From Gammaproteobacteria bacterium (lineage in GTDB: Bacteria; Pseudomonadota; Gammaproteobacteria; HTCC5015), in contig JACDDA010000001.1 of NCBI GenBank assembly GCA_013817245.1, positions 434,001 through 498,000 of the forward strand: DNA of 64,000 nucleotides. The letters run 5' to 3'. Under the pieces are notes generated by a model that had not been told where the DNA came from, searched no databases, and saw only the letters and a list, made by a program, of their open reading frames with translations. The position numbers and the translations under genes were made by a program. This document shows positions 25,297 to 35,068 of this stretch, in pieces; within the stretch, counting starts at the first letter, position 1; every line of letters starts with the position of its first letter.

Positions 25297-27255
25297 CTAT
25301 TTTGGATTAGTAGCAGCATCGTCATATTCCATTAATACCGCACCTTGCGCGGTAACATTAGGATTAGCCTTGTCGGTGGATTGCACACTGAAAGTACTGG
25401 CTACCGCATTCACAGGCATTCCTCTGTCACCGCCATTTAATAACAAGATAGATGCTTGGCCTGCTAAAGTAGTGTCAGCACCACAATTACTGCCCCTACT
25501 ACCAGCGCAACTACCTTCCAAACCTATGTTATTGCTCATTGCTTTCGCTAACGACACAGCCTTCTCATTCACAAGATATAAATTATATTGATCCTTATCA
25601 ATCACAAAACCGAGGTCATATCCTGTTACTGCTTGTTTATTAAAATCAATCGTGACGGATGCGCTATTCATAGTGCCCACATTGCCTAAATTATCAGTAG
25701 GGTTGGTACCGCCGCCTAATTTTTGATTAGGATCATAGCTAAAAACCACTGCTCCATAATATTTGCCCATGTAAGACAGGTCGTCAGCACTCGCCATGCG
25801 TTCGCTATAGATAAAATGTAAATTAGGACCATGCGCTATTTCAACGTCATTTTCAGTTATAAAATAATTGCCTGACCAACGCCCCCAGGTTACGCCATAT
25901 TCTTTGCGACCACCTAAATCAGCTAATTTAGCCTTCCCAATTGCAGCCTTGCGTTGTACTTTGTTGTCTTTTCCGTCTACAAAATACTCGCTCATAGCAA
26001 CCGGCACTACCAAACCATCAATATCAATCACTTTGACCGATTGATATTTGGTATTGCCATCAACGTTTTCAACATGGCCATCAGAATCAACTACACCCTT
26101 TTTAGAAAGCGATAACTGAATATAACTAAAACTACCCAACGCACCTTCTGGTGCTGTGCGCGTGCCGTCCCTGATCTCACCTTGTTCTGTCGTTTCTGAA
26201 CCTACTTCTATGCTCGATTTAATGGTGGGGCGTTCAGCTTGTTGTGCTTTAACAAGAATTTCCGATTCGCCTTTACCTTCCGAGGCGTATTCTTTTTCTT
26301 TCTGTTCTTTTTCGTCTACTGAATTTTCTTTATTCTTTTCTTTGTCTACAGCTTCATCTTTCTTTTTGTTTTTTAGTTCTTCGTTTTCTGGCTGTAGTTC
26401 ATCACCATCAAACACCACGGGTGGCGGGCTTAACAAACTCGCGGGTCTTTGATCAAGTCCGGCTACTGTAAAATATTCATCATTGCTAAACGTGTGATTG
26501 CCGGTTTCATTTTCAACGACGATTTCACCATCAACGACACCGCCGTATAATCCATTGCTTAAATTTGCTTTTTTGCAGTTGTCGTCCTGACACAAGGTCA
26601 CACCGTAATGGGTGCCGCGAATACCAATGGTTGCAACCGGTGTGGTTACTCGATAATTATTTTTATTTACATGGCCAATCGCGCCGGTGATGGTACGAAA
26701 ACCACCTTTGGCTAATTCAAAAAAACTGCTTTCGGAACCGTCTTCTTGACCACTATAACTGTATTTTTTAACTTGAAATTCGGTGCTAGGTCTTAGCGCA
26801 ACTAAAGCGCCATCTACAAACCGAATTTGGGTGTGGGATGAGGCTTGCGTGGAAACGGTATCGCCTTCGTATATCAGCGTATTACGTTGCAACACACGGC
26901 GACCATTAGCACCATTAACAGCAGCATTACCTGCTGTCACTACCACGCGGCCTACTGCTTTGCCGTTATTAGTAGCGGTTGGATTTGCCGCAGTTACCGC
27001 TACTTTTGCATCTAAATTCAGTGTTGCGCCTACTATTGGTTTTGCAGGATTACCGTTTTCAAATGCTTGTGGATTTTGTTTAACAATTTCTCGCAATTTG
27101 TCTTGTGTAATGGCCGCCTGAGGCTGCGCTTGTTTTAAAATGCTATACAAAGTATCGCCGGATTTAACTGTCCATTGTGTTACTGCCCATGCATCCGTGC
27201 ACAACGTTAACACCAGCAAGAAACTTGCTGTATACATGTTACGTGTGTTCATCAT
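25297..27255 (-). CDS. Exported LysM-like / FecR-domain protein with WGRW C-terminal domain (paralog 2)
   Basis: The 652-residue paralog has the same layout as its neighbour: signal peptide (cut after AWA near 24), LysM-like WTVKSGDTLYSILKQA, FecR domain with RVLQRNTLIYEGDTV, VDGALVALRPSTEF, FFELAKGGFRTITGAIG and TTPVATIGIRGTHYGV, a charged linker of about 80 residues made mostly of Lys and Glu (about 285-350), and a C-terminal domain with VTWGRWSGNY and GPNLHFIYSERMAS. The N-terminal halves of the two are nearly identical; linkers and C-termini have diverged. It follows the TPR-barrel gene by 27 bases, so the two are co-transcribed. Confidence 0.82.
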   Translation of the reverse strand: MMNTRNMYTASFLLVLTLCTDAWAVTQWTVKSGDTLYSILKQAQPQAAITQDKLREIVKQNPQAFENGNPAKPIVGATLNLDAKVAVTAANPTATNNGKAVGRVVVTAGNAAVNGANGRRVLQRNTLIYEGDTVSTQASSHTQIRFVDGALVALRPSTEFQVKKYSYSGQEDGSESSFFELAKGGFRTITGAIGHVNKNNYRVTTPVATIGIRGTHYGVTLCQDDNCKKANLSNGLYGGVVDGEIVVENETGNHTFSNDEYFTVAGLDQRPASLLSPPPVVFDGDELQPENEELKNKKKDEAVDKEKNKENSVDEKEQKEKEYASEGKGESEILVKAQQAERPTIKSSIEVGSETTEQGEIRDGTRTAPEGALGSFSYIQLSLSKKGVVDSDGHVENVDGNTKYQSVKVIDIDGLVVPVAMSEYFVDGKDNKVQRKAAIGKAKLADLGGRKEYGVTWGRWSGNYFITENDVEIAHGPNLHFIYSERMASADDLSYMGKYYGAVVFSYDPNQKLGGGTNPTDNLGNVGTMNSASVTIDFNKQAVTGYDLGFVIDKDQYNLYLVNEKAVSLAKAMSNNIGLEGSCAGSRGSNCGADTTLAGQASILLLNGGDRGMPVNAVASTFSVQSTDKANPNVTAQGAVLMEYDDAATNPK

Positions 27256-27282
27256 TATTGCCTTTTTGTTGATATTGCTCTT

Positions 27283-28704
27283 TTAGTTAAATTGATAAGA
27301 AGCTGAAAGCACCAGCTCATCACGATCGTAATCACTTAATGCACTATTCGAAGTATTGTCGGTAAGTGAATAACTGCCATTAAACAACCAATGTTTATCC
27401 ATGCGCCATGCAACATCGGTCGCAAAACGTTGATAGGTGTCATCGCGAGTGGTGGTACTTACTGATGGGTCAGAGCAACCACCGGTTGCAGCTAAACCGT
27501 TCACGCATAAATAATTTGCGTATTCGCTATTTTGACGGCTATACGCTACGGTTAAAGCCCAACGCGAACTTAAGTTTAATTGGCTACCAACACTCATACC
27601 CCAGAAATCACGATCTACAGTAGACGATGTATCAGTTATGCCATCCTCATCATTGTCACTGCTGCTCTTGGGGGCTTCGCTACCGGTATACACCGACGCA
27701 AATAACATTTGCGGCACCCACAAACGAATAGAATGCGTGATGTCAGCGCCGATAGTAGTGATATTGCTATTTCTCACTGCTTGATCGGGATAATCCAACA
27801 TTGAATATTGTAAATTCGCGCCAACAAAGGTGGTGGTTTTTAATTCGTAACGCCATTCTGCATTCAAGCCGGTTGAGTCACGATAAGCATTGCCATCTAA
27901 ATCAAACGTTTGATATTGAACACCCAAACCATAACGTTGTTTGCCTAATAAATATTTAACTTTACCCAACACCTCTAACGTCAAACTGTCATAAATATCT
28001 AAGTCGGCGTATTGACGCATATCAACTCGCGCACCCGCGGCTACTTTCCAGCGCGCGGTTAACGGAACATCGATGTCATAAAAACCATTGATCTTAGTAT
28101 ATTGATCATCTTGTAAAGCATAGTCTTCATCTAAACTCGCTTGTACACTTGATTGCACAGCCGTATCACCACCGGTGCCAAAAAAATCGGCAACGCTAAT
28201 CGAGCTGGGCGCACTGTTCACATTACTATCTAAACCATAAGCCAAACCAATGCCGCCGTGTTGCGTGGTTTGATAACGACCGGCTTGTTGTTGAATCGCT
28301 TCTAAATAACGATTCACCGTAATGCGAACCGATTGAGGCGGATTTTGTTTAAGAATAGTGTCGAACTCTTGTCTAGCGCGTTCAAACTCTTCCAATAAAA
28401 AATAACCACGCGCCACTTCTAAACGCGCTGCATGAAAATCGGGTTTATAGATCAGCACACGCTCTAGCGCAAAAACACCTTCGCTAGCTTTACCTATATC
28501 AATCGCGGCCATGCCGTAGTAATAATCGAATGAAGGATCGCCTTCTTTAGTACCTAGGTATTGCCGACCGTATTGATACACTTCTTTGGATTTGCCCAAA
28601 GTATGCAAGCGCACCATTTGATTGATATCAAACGCTGCTTCAGCGGCCTGTGCATTCACTGACAATAAGCTGATAAAAAAAGTAATTGCTAATAAGCGGA
28701 CCAT
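27283..28704 (-). CDS. Outer-membrane protein: TPR N-terminus plus C-terminal beta-barrel
   Basis: A signal peptide (cut near AQA, residue 20) is followed by TPR-like helices (about 25-145; ALERVLIYKPDFHAARLEVARGYFLLEEFERARQEFDTIL) and then a barrel of about 310 residues: alternating strands such as GIGLAYGLDSNVNSAP, ARVDMRQYADLDIYDSL, YGLGVQYQTFDLDGN and a C-terminal DELVLSASYQFN ending in Phe-Asn. This plan resembles Slam/DUF560 translocators that move surface proteins across the outer membrane. It is co-transcribed with the FecR/LysM gene downstream, which may be its cargo or partner. The family match is inferred from layout and the DSNVN motif, not from a search. Confidence 0.72.
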   Translation of the reverse strand: MVRLLAITFFISLLSVNAQAAEAAFDINQMVRLHTLGKSKEVYQYGRQYLGTKEGDPSFDYYYGMAAIDIGKASEGVFALERVLIYKPDFHAARLEVARGYFLLEEFERARQEFDTILKQNPPQSVRITVNRYLEAIQQQAGRYQTTQHGGIGLAYGLDSNVNSAPSSISVADFFGTGGDTAVQSSVQASLDEDYALQDDQYTKINGFYDIDVPLTARWKVAAGARVDMRQYADLDIYDSLTLEVLGKVKYLLGKQRYGLGVQYQTFDLDGNAYRDSTGLNAEWRYELKTTTFVGANLQYSMLDYPDQAVRNSNITTIGADITHSIRLWVPQMLFASVYTGSEAPKSSSDNDEDGITDTSSTVDRDFWGMSVGSQLNLSSRWALTVAYSRQNSEYANYLCVNGLAATGGCSDPSVSTTTRDDTYQRFATDVAWRMDKHWLFNGSYSLTDNTSNSALSDYDRDELVLSASYQFN

Positions 28705-28850
28705 ATTTACCCAAAACTCCTACATTAATAACGATCGATGAGGCTTAAACATTTAGAAACAGTGCGGTCTAGCGGCACAAGCTGGGGGCAGATGATAGAA
28801 TGCCGGCCGCTTATTCTCAAACTTAATACTGCCTTTTTGAGTAATCCGTC

Positions 28851-29699
28851 ATGCTTATACACCCCGGGTTCGATCCTGTCGCCTTACATTTGCCCACTAT
28901 AGGCCCGTTGGCGCTCGCCATTCATTGGTATGGCCTGATGTATTTGTTGGGTTTTTTGAGCTTTTATTGGCTTGGCCGTTATCGGGCTAAAAAAACTCAA
29001 TTTATGAGCCCTGATGCGATGGGCGATTTGGTATTTTATGGCGCTTTGGGCGTGATGTTGGGTGGCCGTTTTGGCTATGTGTTGTTTTATGACTTCCAGA
29101 ATTTCCTGCATAACCCGCTGCTCATTTTAGGCTTAACTCAGACTGTGTCGGGGCATTGGAGCTTAGAGTTCAAAGGCATGTCATTTCATGGCGGCTTAAT
29201 TGGCATCGTCACGGCGATGGTTTTATTCGCCCGTCACCACCAATTACGTTTTACCGCTTTACTGGATTTTGTAACGCCGTTAGGGCCTTTGGGCTTATTT
29301 TTTGGCCGTATCGGCAATTTCATTAATGGCGAATTATGGGGACGCCCCACCAACGCCTCGTGGGGCATGGTGTTTCCTTGGGTAGATAATCAAGCTCGTC
29401 ATCCTTCGATGCTGTACGAAAGTTTCCTTGAAGGTCTCGTCTTATTTCTAGTGTTGTGGTGGTTCAGTCGTGAGCCCAAACCGCGCCTGGCGGTGACCGG
29501 TTTATTTTTACTGGGTTATGGCGTGTTTCGTTTTCTGATCGAATTCGTTCGTGAGCCGGATCAACAAATCGGTTTTATCGCCTTCGACTGGATGACGATG
29601 GGGCATTTGCTCAGTTTACCGATGATTATCGCGGGTGGTTCACTGCTGGTATGGGCCTACACGCAAAACACCTTAGCCGCTCGGCTCGAAAGGAAATAA
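28851..29699 (+). CDS. lgt: Prolipoprotein diacylglyceryl transferase
   Basis: Lgt adds diacylglycerol to the lipobox cysteine of prelipoproteins, the first step of lipoprotein maturation in the inner membrane. The 282-residue protein has seven membrane helices, the N-terminal HWYGLMYLLGF, GGRFGYVLFYD, the H103-type motif MSFHGGLIGI, and the signature GRIGNFINGELWGRPTNASWGMVFP. The order lgt-thyA is conserved. The next gene starts 4 bases later. Confidence 0.97.
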   Translation: MLIHPGFDPVALHLPTIGPLALAIHWYGLMYLLGFLSFYWLGRYRAKKTQFMSPDAMGDLVFYGALGVMLGGRFGYVLFYDFQNFLHNPLLILGLTQTVSGHWSLEFKGMSFHGGLIGIVTAMVLFARHHQLRFTALLDFVTPLGPLGLFFGRIGNFINGELWGRPTNASWGMVFPWVDNQARHPSMLYESFLEGLVLFLVLWWFSREPKPRLAVTGLFLLGYGVFRFLIEFVREPDQQIGFIAFDWMTMGHLLSLPMIIAGGSLLVWAYTQNTLAARLERK

Positions 29700-29703
29700 A
29701 TAA

Positions 29704-30498
29704 ATGCAGCAATATTTGCAATTAATGCGTCACGTACGCGAGCATGGCGTGCGTAAACAAGACCGTACCGGCACCGGCACATTGTCAGTATTTGGTTATC
29801 AAATGCGTTTTGATTTAAATGCTGGTTTTCCGATGGTGACCACCAAGAAATTACATTTACGCTCAATCGTGCACGAGCTGTTGTGGTTTTTAAAAGGCGA
29901 AACCAATGTCCACTATTTAAAAGAAAATGGCGTGACGATTTGGAATGAGTGGGCCGATGCAGAGGGTGAACTAGGCCCGGTTTACGGTTATCAATGGCGC
30001 AATTGGCCAACACCTGACGGCCAACATATTGATCAAATCAGTCGCGTTATTCAGCAGCTAAAAACCAATCCTGATTCACGACGTATGTTAGTCAGCGCGT
30101 GGAATGTCGCAGATTTAGATAAAATGGCGCTAGCGCCTTGTCATGCTTTTTTTCAATTTTATGTGGCAGAAGGTAAGTTGTCGTGTCAGCTCTATCAACG
30201 CAGCGCGGATATTTTTTTAGGGGTGCCGTTTAATATCTCATCTTATGCGGTGTTGATGATGATGATGGCGCAAGCTTGCGATTTAAAACTCGGGGAATTT
30301 GTGCACACGCTTGGCGATGCGCATTTATATTTGAATCATCTTGAACAAGCGGATTTGCAATTAAGCCGTACGCCTTACACCTTACCGACGATGCAATTAA
30401 ATCCAGACGTGAAAGATTTATTCGCATTCCGCTTTGAAGATTTTGAATTAAAAGATTATCAGTGCCACGCACATATTAAAGCGCCGGTTGCTGTTTAA
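29704..30498 (+). CDS. thyA: Thymidylate synthase
   Basis: The 264-residue enzyme makes dTMP from dUMP with methylene-tetrahydrofolate. It keeps E. coli numbering almost throughout: catalytic Cys146 in [30 protein letters not shown] at 21-38, [14 protein letters not shown] at 125-138, [14 protein letters not shown], and the C-terminal APVAV. A GGAA ribosome site lies in the lgt stop region. The two genes are coupled. Confidence 0.98.
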   Translation: MQQYLQLMRHVREHGVRKQDRTGTGTLSVFGYQMRFDLNAGFPMVTTKKLHLRSIVHELLWFLKGETNVHYLKENGVTIWNEWADAEGELGPVYGYQWRNWPTPDGQHIDQISRVIQQLKTNPDSRRMLVSAWNVADLDKMALAPCHAFFQFYVAEGKLSCQLYQRSADIFLGVPFNISSYAVLMMMMAQACDLKLGEFVHTLGDAHLYLNHLEQADLQLSRTPYTLPTMQLNPDVKDLFAFRFEDFELKDYQCHAHIKAPVAV

Positions 30499-30511
30499 AC
30501 AAACAATACGT

Positions 30512-30874
30512 TTAACCTAAAAATTCTTGCAGGATTTCCATCAAGATTTTTTTATTAACGGGCTTCACAAAATAACCTTTTGCACCTTGGCGCTCGCCCC
30601 AGAGCTTATCAGTTTCTTGATCTTTACTAGAAATCAGCACCACTGGGATGTGGCGAGTTTCATCAAGATGGGTAATTTGGCGAGTAGCTTGAAAACCATT
30701 TAAACCCGGCATCACGATATCCATAAAAATTAAATCCGGCAGTTCAGCTTTAGCTTGCTGCACACCTTCTTCACCATTCATGGCGAGAATGACTTGGTGC
30801 CCTTGCTCTTCAAGCGCTTTAATCATATCGGCCACTTGAGTGGGAGCGTCATCAACTACTAGTATGCGAGCCAT
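30512..30874 (-). CDS. pilH: PilH-like single-domain response regulator
   Basis: The 120-residue receiver has D8/D9, phosphoacceptor D52 in IFMDIVMPGLNGFQATRQI, and SSKDQETDKLWGERQGAKGYFVKPV, which is nearly the PilH sequence of pseudomonads (the Q-E-T-D-K-x-W-G-x-R-Q-G-A run is diagnostic). PilH acts in the chemotaxis-like Pil-Chp pathway that controls type IV pili. No other pil gene is present in the window, so the rest of the pathway must lie elsewhere. It converges on thyA with 13 bases between stops. Confidence 0.85.
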   Translation of the reverse strand: MARILVVDDAPTQVADMIKALEEQGHQVILAMNGEEGVQQAKAELPDLIFMDIVMPGLNGFQATRQITHLDETRHIPVVLISSKDQETDKLWGERQGAKGYFVKPVNKKILMEILQEFLG

Positions 30875-31043
30875 AACAGAACATCCTTATTTTTATATCT
30901 AATAATAATTTATAGACAACTATCTTAATCGAAGTATGTGAAATACAAAGCGCTTATCTACGCAAGTCTGCATTCTGTCACAAATATTGTAATTAACACG
31001 ATTTTTTCTAAAGAAGAAAGCGCATTTAGTCATTAAGACTAGA

Positions 31044-31787
31044 TTACAAACGCTGAAACTGAATATCGGCTGCACGTAGCAAAGTCTCTAAAGCATCAGC
31101 AGCCGTTTGCGCAACGTTCGCCGCGCCTTTTACACCTAATTCAATTTCGCGTTTTTGCAAATCACTTTCCGGCAAGCTATACAATTTTACCTGCGGATAC
31201 GCGGCCAACACCGTTTCCATGATAGGTGTCAGCCGACTTTCTGGCGTGCGTTGCACTTTATAAGCGATGCGCAGTGTCGCTGCAGCAATTGGTAAATTTA
31301 ATTGATCTAAAACCCACTCCAACATAGGCCACGCCATCGTCGGAAATCCGGGCATACAATAATGACGACGAAAACTAAAACCCGGCACACGATTAATCGG
31401 ATTTGGAATTAACGACGCGCCTGCGGGAAATTCAACTAAGCGTTGTTGCACAGCGCTTAACTCACCCACGACTGAAGTCAAAATAGCGATGCCTTCTGCA
31501 TGCGCCACGATCGGTACTTGCGCTGCAGCTGCTAATGCTTGACGCGTCATATCATCCGGCGTTGCACCAATGCCGCCAACACTAAACACGATGTCATTAT
31601 TTTTTTCTGTCGCTAATAATGTTTGTTGAAAAGTTTCACGCAATAACGCGGGGTCATCGCCGACGATACGCACCCAATCTAAACTTAAACCACGCGCATT
31701 TAATGTCTCAATCACATACGGAATATGTTTGTCCTGACGTTGGCCGCTTAAAATTTCATCACCCACGACCACTAAACCAAGACGCAT
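31044..31787 (-). CDS. CinA-like molybdopterin-binding-fold protein
   Basis: The 247-residue protein has only the N-terminal (MoCF) domain of the CinA family: VVVGDEILSGQRQDKHIPYVIETLNARGL, FSVGGIGATPDDMTRQALA (ligand-binding GG-GPTxDD type), and CMPGFPTMAWPMLEWVL. The C-terminal nicotinamide-mononucleotide deamidase domain is absent, so deamidase activity is not expected. Such short forms are common in gammaproteobacteria; the substrate is unknown. The start overlaps the hemH stop by one base (TAATG), coupling translation. Confidence 0.87.
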   Translation of the reverse strand: MRLGLVVVGDEILSGQRQDKHIPYVIETLNARGLSLDWVRIVGDDPALLRETFQQTLLATEKNNDIVFSVGGIGATPDDMTRQALAAAAQVPIVAHAEGIAILTSVVGELSAVQQRLVEFPAGASLIPNPINRVPGFSFRRHYCMPGFPTMAWPMLEWVLDQLNLPIAAATLRIAYKVQRTPESRLTPIMETVLAAYPQVKLYSLPESDLQKREIELGVKGAANVAQTAADALETLLRAADIQFQRL

Positions 31788-32860
31788 TATTGTTGTGCGC
31801 CTTGTTGTTGTGCGCGTACTTTAATATTGATAGAACCTTCTTGTGACAATTGCCAACCTTGCGTTTGCTGTTTTATAAGCTGCGTTAACATCTCGATGTG
31901 AGCAGGTTCAGCGTTTAACGCGGGAATATATTTAAATTGTTCACCGCCAGCGGCTTTGAATAATTCTTGATTTTGAATCATGATTTCTTCTAGCGTTTCC
32001 AAACAATCACTCGAAAAACCCGGACAAATAACATCAATGTTTTTTACACCTTGTGTCGGCAATTGTTTCAACGTTACATCGGTATAAGGCTGCAACCATT
32101 CCTGTGCACCAAAACGCGATTGAAAAGTAATTTGATATTGCTCACTGCTTAATTGCAAACGTTCGGCTAATAAGCGTCCGGTTTTATGACACTGACAAAA
32201 ATACGGATCACCTTGTAACAAATGCGCTTTCGGCAAACCATGAAAGGACATCACGAGTTTTTCAGCGCGACCATGTTGTTGCCAATGTTGTTTAACGGAT
32301 GCCGCTAATACGTTGATGTAATTTTCATGGTCGTGATAACTCCCTACAAAACGTAATTCCGGCACCCACCGCCACTGCGTTAATTCTTTTGCAACGGCAT
32401 CGAAGGTGGAACCCGTACTACTCGCGGCGTATTGCGGATACAAAGGTAAAACAATGATATGTCGCGCGTTCGCCATTTTAAGTTGTTGCAAACCTGCGGC
32501 AATAGAAGGTTGGCCATAACGCATCGCATAAGCAACCACATACGATTCACCCAATTGCTCAGCAATCGCAGCGGCTTGTTTTTGCGTATTAACTAACAAA
32601 GGTGAACCTTGCTCAGTCCAGATTTTTGCATACGCGTGCGCGGAACGAGGCGGGCGGGTTAACAACACCACGCCATTTAAAATAAACCACCAAATCAAGC
32701 GAGGAATTTCGACAACGCGCGTGTCCGATAAAAATTCCCGCAAATAAGGACGCACTGCTTTTGCCGTGGGCGCAGCAGGTGTACCAAGATTGGTGATCAA
32801 TACGCCAATGCGCGGCGCTTGATCGTGACGATAGCTTGTTTCATTTTTGTATAAGTTCAT
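31787..32860 (-). CDS. hemH: Ferrochelatase
   Basis: HemH inserts ferrous iron into protoporphyrin IX at the last step of heme synthesis. The sequence contains GVLITNLGTPAAPT, PLYPQYAASSTGSTFDAV, the catalytic histidine region LVMSFHGLPKAHL, QYQITFQSRFGAQEWLQPYT and ICPGFSSDCLETLEEI. I prefer the ATG at 32860, which has an AGGAA site, over the longer frame to 32911; the result, 357 residues, is normal for the family. The extra C-terminal tail is Gln-rich. The gene is coupled to the CinA-like gene. Confidence 0.96.
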   Translation of the reverse strand: MNLYKNETSYRHDQAPRIGVLITNLGTPAAPTAKAVRPYLREFLSDTRVVEIPRLIWWFILNGVVLLTRPPRSAHAYAKIWTEQGSPLLVNTQKQAAAIAEQLGESYVVAYAMRYGQPSIAAGLQQLKMANARHIIVLPLYPQYAASSTGSTFDAVAKELTQWRWVPELRFVGSYHDHENYINVLAASVKQHWQQHGRAEKLVMSFHGLPKAHLLQGDPYFCQCHKTGRLLAERLQLSSEQYQITFQSRFGAQEWLQPYTDVTLKQLPTQGVKNIDVICPGFSSDCLETLEEIMIQNQELFKAAGGEQFKYIPALNAEPAHIEMLTQLIKQQTQGWQLSQEGSINIKVRAQQQGAQQ

Positions 32861-32955
32861 GACAAATTCCTGGGTGCAAAATACTCTAGCATTTTGCGGC
32901 CATCGACGCACCTTGCTAACGACCCGGAATTCTTAAATAGATAAAAACAGAAAAT

Positions 32956-33543
32956 TTATTGACGCAACAGACGTTCCCGTAAAGGACTGCGGCGGGGGAA
33001 ATGCGCTTTAAGAAATTCCATTTGATCCGCTAATACGCGGCGCGCTTTAAGATAAATATATTCCGCATGCGTAGGCGTAAACGGTACCGCTAATAATTCC
33101 ATGTGCGCTTGCTCTGGTGTGCGTCCAGCTTTGTGATTATTGCAACGCTTACAGGCAGTGACTAAATTATTCCACACATCTTTACCACCTTGACTGATGG
33201 GCCGGACATGATCACGCGATAAATCCGAACTGATAAAACGATGGCCGCAATATAAACAAATATAAGCATCGCGTTTGAATAAGGTTTGATTGCTTAAAGG
33301 CGGAGTGTAGTCTTCATGCAAGATTTTATGATTGCCGTAAGTGGCGATAATGGAATGCACCATGACCGTGCTGCGCAATTGCGTACGCGCATTGATGCCG
33401 CCGCGAATGTGGTACAACAAAGCGCCGCAGGTATACGCAACTTCATCAGCACAATACAGTTTGACCGCTTGTTGATAGTCAATCCATTCCAGCGGCATTC
33501 CCGAAGCATCTGTGCGTAATACCTGTTGATTCAGGTTGGACAT
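32956..33543 (-). CDS. HNH endonuclease domain protein
   Basis: The 195-residue protein carries an HNH zinc-finger-like nuclease fold: CLYCGHRF, then SRDHVRPISQGGKDVWNNLVTACKRCNNHKAGRTPEQ, with the two CxxC pairs that bind zinc and the catalytic DHV. The N-terminal part (YQQAVKLYCADEVAY) matches the group of host-chromosome HNH proteins that are widespread and of unknown role, not homing endonucleases. Residue positions of the core are about 97-145. It stands 96 bases downstream of nothing on its own strand, so it is monocistronic. Confidence 0.88.
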   Translation of the reverse strand: MSNLNQQVLRTDASGMPLEWIDYQQAVKLYCADEVAYTCGALLYHIRGGINARTQLRSTVMVHSIIATYGNHKILHEDYTPPLSNQTLFKRDAYICLYCGHRFISSDLSRDHVRPISQGGKDVWNNLVTACKRCNNHKAGRTPEQAHMELLAVPFTPTHAEYIYLKARRVLADQMEFLKAHFPRRSPLRERLLRQ

Positions 33544-33686
33544 AGATACACCAATTATTTTTTATGCACTACTTACTCTATGTTTTATCGCAACTGTGAA
33601 AAAAACACAATGTTTGATAAGTGCTACGTATTTAGTTAAGTCTTTTGTAGTGTTGCGCAAAAATATGACGGGCTTATGACTGCGCT

Positions 33687-34145
33687 TTATTCAGCGGCCA
33701 CTACAATAAAACTAGAGCCTTCTACACTAAGCACTTTTACGCGTGCGCCTACTGGCAAATCTGGGCCTTCGACCCGCCAGAAAGAATCCGCTACTTTAAT
33801 GCGGCCAGTACCATTGGTAATCGCGTCCTGCAAAACATACGTCTTACCAATATATTGATTAGCGCGTTCGTTTAACACCGTGTCTGCTACTGGGCCACGC
33901 TGCAATCGCAAATATTTGCGACCACCATACACGGATGCCACTGACAACAAAGCAAACAAGACTAGTTGAATCGGCCACAGTATGCCGGGAATCACCCAAC
34001 TCATTAAACCAACCACTACTGCAGCCGCGCCCAGCCAAATAAAAAACGCGGCCGGCGCTAACAATTCCACAATTAATAACAGCACGGCTAATACCCACCA
34101 GTGCCAAAAATTTAATTGATCAACCCCTGCGCTAAAACTATCCAT
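33687..34145 (-). CDS. NfeD-like membrane protein
   Basis: The 152-residue short NfeD has two or three membrane helices (about 15-80) and a C-terminal OB-fold domain with GKTYVLQDAITNGTGRIKVADSFWRVEGPDLPVGARVKV. Short NfeD proteins are partners of SPFH-domain proteins such as the slipin encoded 2 bases upstream on the same strand; the pair forms membrane microdomain complexes and may help in quality control. The start overlaps nothing but lies immediately after the slipin stop, so the two are co-translated. Confidence 0.9.
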   Translation of the reverse strand: MDSFSAGVDQLNFWHWWVLAVLLLIVELLAPAAFFIWLGAAAVVVGLMSWVIPGILWPIQLVLFALLSVASVYGGRKYLRLQRGPVADTVLNERANQYIGKTYVLQDAITNGTGRIKVADSFWRVEGPDLPVGARVKVLSVEGSSFIVVAAE

Positions 34146-34147
34146 GA

Positions 34148-35068
34148 TTATTCACCTTGTTTTTGCATGGCTTGTTTTGCTAATTCGGCAATACCACCAA
34201 TGGCACCAATCACACTGCCTGCTTCTAGCGGCATAAATAATAATTTCTGATTAGGCGAGGTCGCGATATCACGCAACGCTTTAATATATTGCTGGGCCAC
34301 AAAATAGTTGATCGCATTAACATCGCCTTTGCTAATCGCTTCAGACACCACTTGCGTAGCACGCGCTTCTGCTTCAGCTTGGCGTTCACGACCTTCAGCA
34401 TCTCGAAACGCTGCTTCACGTCGACCTTCTGCTTCTAAAATCGCAGCTTGTTTTTCGCCTTCCGCCCGCAAAATATCCGATTGGCGTTGGCCTTCGGCTT
34501 CTAAAATCGACGCGCGTTTTTCGCGCTCGGCTTTCATTTGCCGACCCATGGCTTCAATCAAATCACGCGGCGGCGTGATGTCTTTAATTTCAATACGCGT
34601 AACCTTCACACCCCACGGCGTGGTGGCATCATCGATCACGAGTAATAAACGGCCGTTAATTTCATCGCGCCGCGACAATAATTCGTCCAAATCCATCGAG
34701 CCCATGACAGTCCGGATATTGGTCATAATCAAATTCAAAATAGCGCTTTCTAGGCCATCTACTTCATAAGCGGCTTTTGCTGCGTCTAACGCTTGGAAAA
34801 AAACCACGCCATCGACGCGCACCATGGCGTTATCTTTAGTAATGATTTCTTGCGACGGCACGTCCAACACGCGTTCACGCATATCAATGCGGGCGCCGAT
34901 ACTTTCCATAAAGGGGATGATCACGCCTAAACCCGGCTTCAGCGTGCGTACATAACGGCCGAAATATTCCACTGTGTATTGCTTGCCCTGCGGCACAAAT
35001 TGCAAGGCACGATAGACAATTACAACTGCCAACACCGCCAAACCAATCGCGATTTGCTTTCCATCCAT
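34148..35068 (-). CDS. SPFH/Band 7 protein (slipin/QmcA-like)
   Basis: The 306-residue protein has an N-terminal membrane anchor ([17 protein letters not shown]), an SPFH domain ([50 protein letters not shown]) and a long Ala/Glu-rich coiled coil with four EAEGxRxA repeats (about 175-235). It oligomerises into membrane rings of the stomatin group. With the NfeD protein it forms the common slipin-nfeD unit. AGGAG precedes the ATG at 35068. Confidence 0.93.
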   Translation of the reverse strand: MDGKQIAIGLAVLAVVIVYRALQFVPQGKQYTVEYFGRYVRTLKPGLGVIIPFMESIGARIDMRERVLDVPSQEIITKDNAMVRVDGVVFFQALDAAKAAYEVDGLESAILNLIMTNIRTVMGSMDLDELLSRRDEINGRLLLVIDDATTPWGVKVTRIEIKDITPPRDLIEAMGRQMKAEREKRASILEAEGQRQSDILRAEGEKQAAILEAEGRREAAFRDAEGRERQAEAEARATQVVSEAISKGDVNAINYFVAQQYIKALRDIATSPNQKLLFMPLEAGSVIGAIGGIAELAKQAMQKQGE

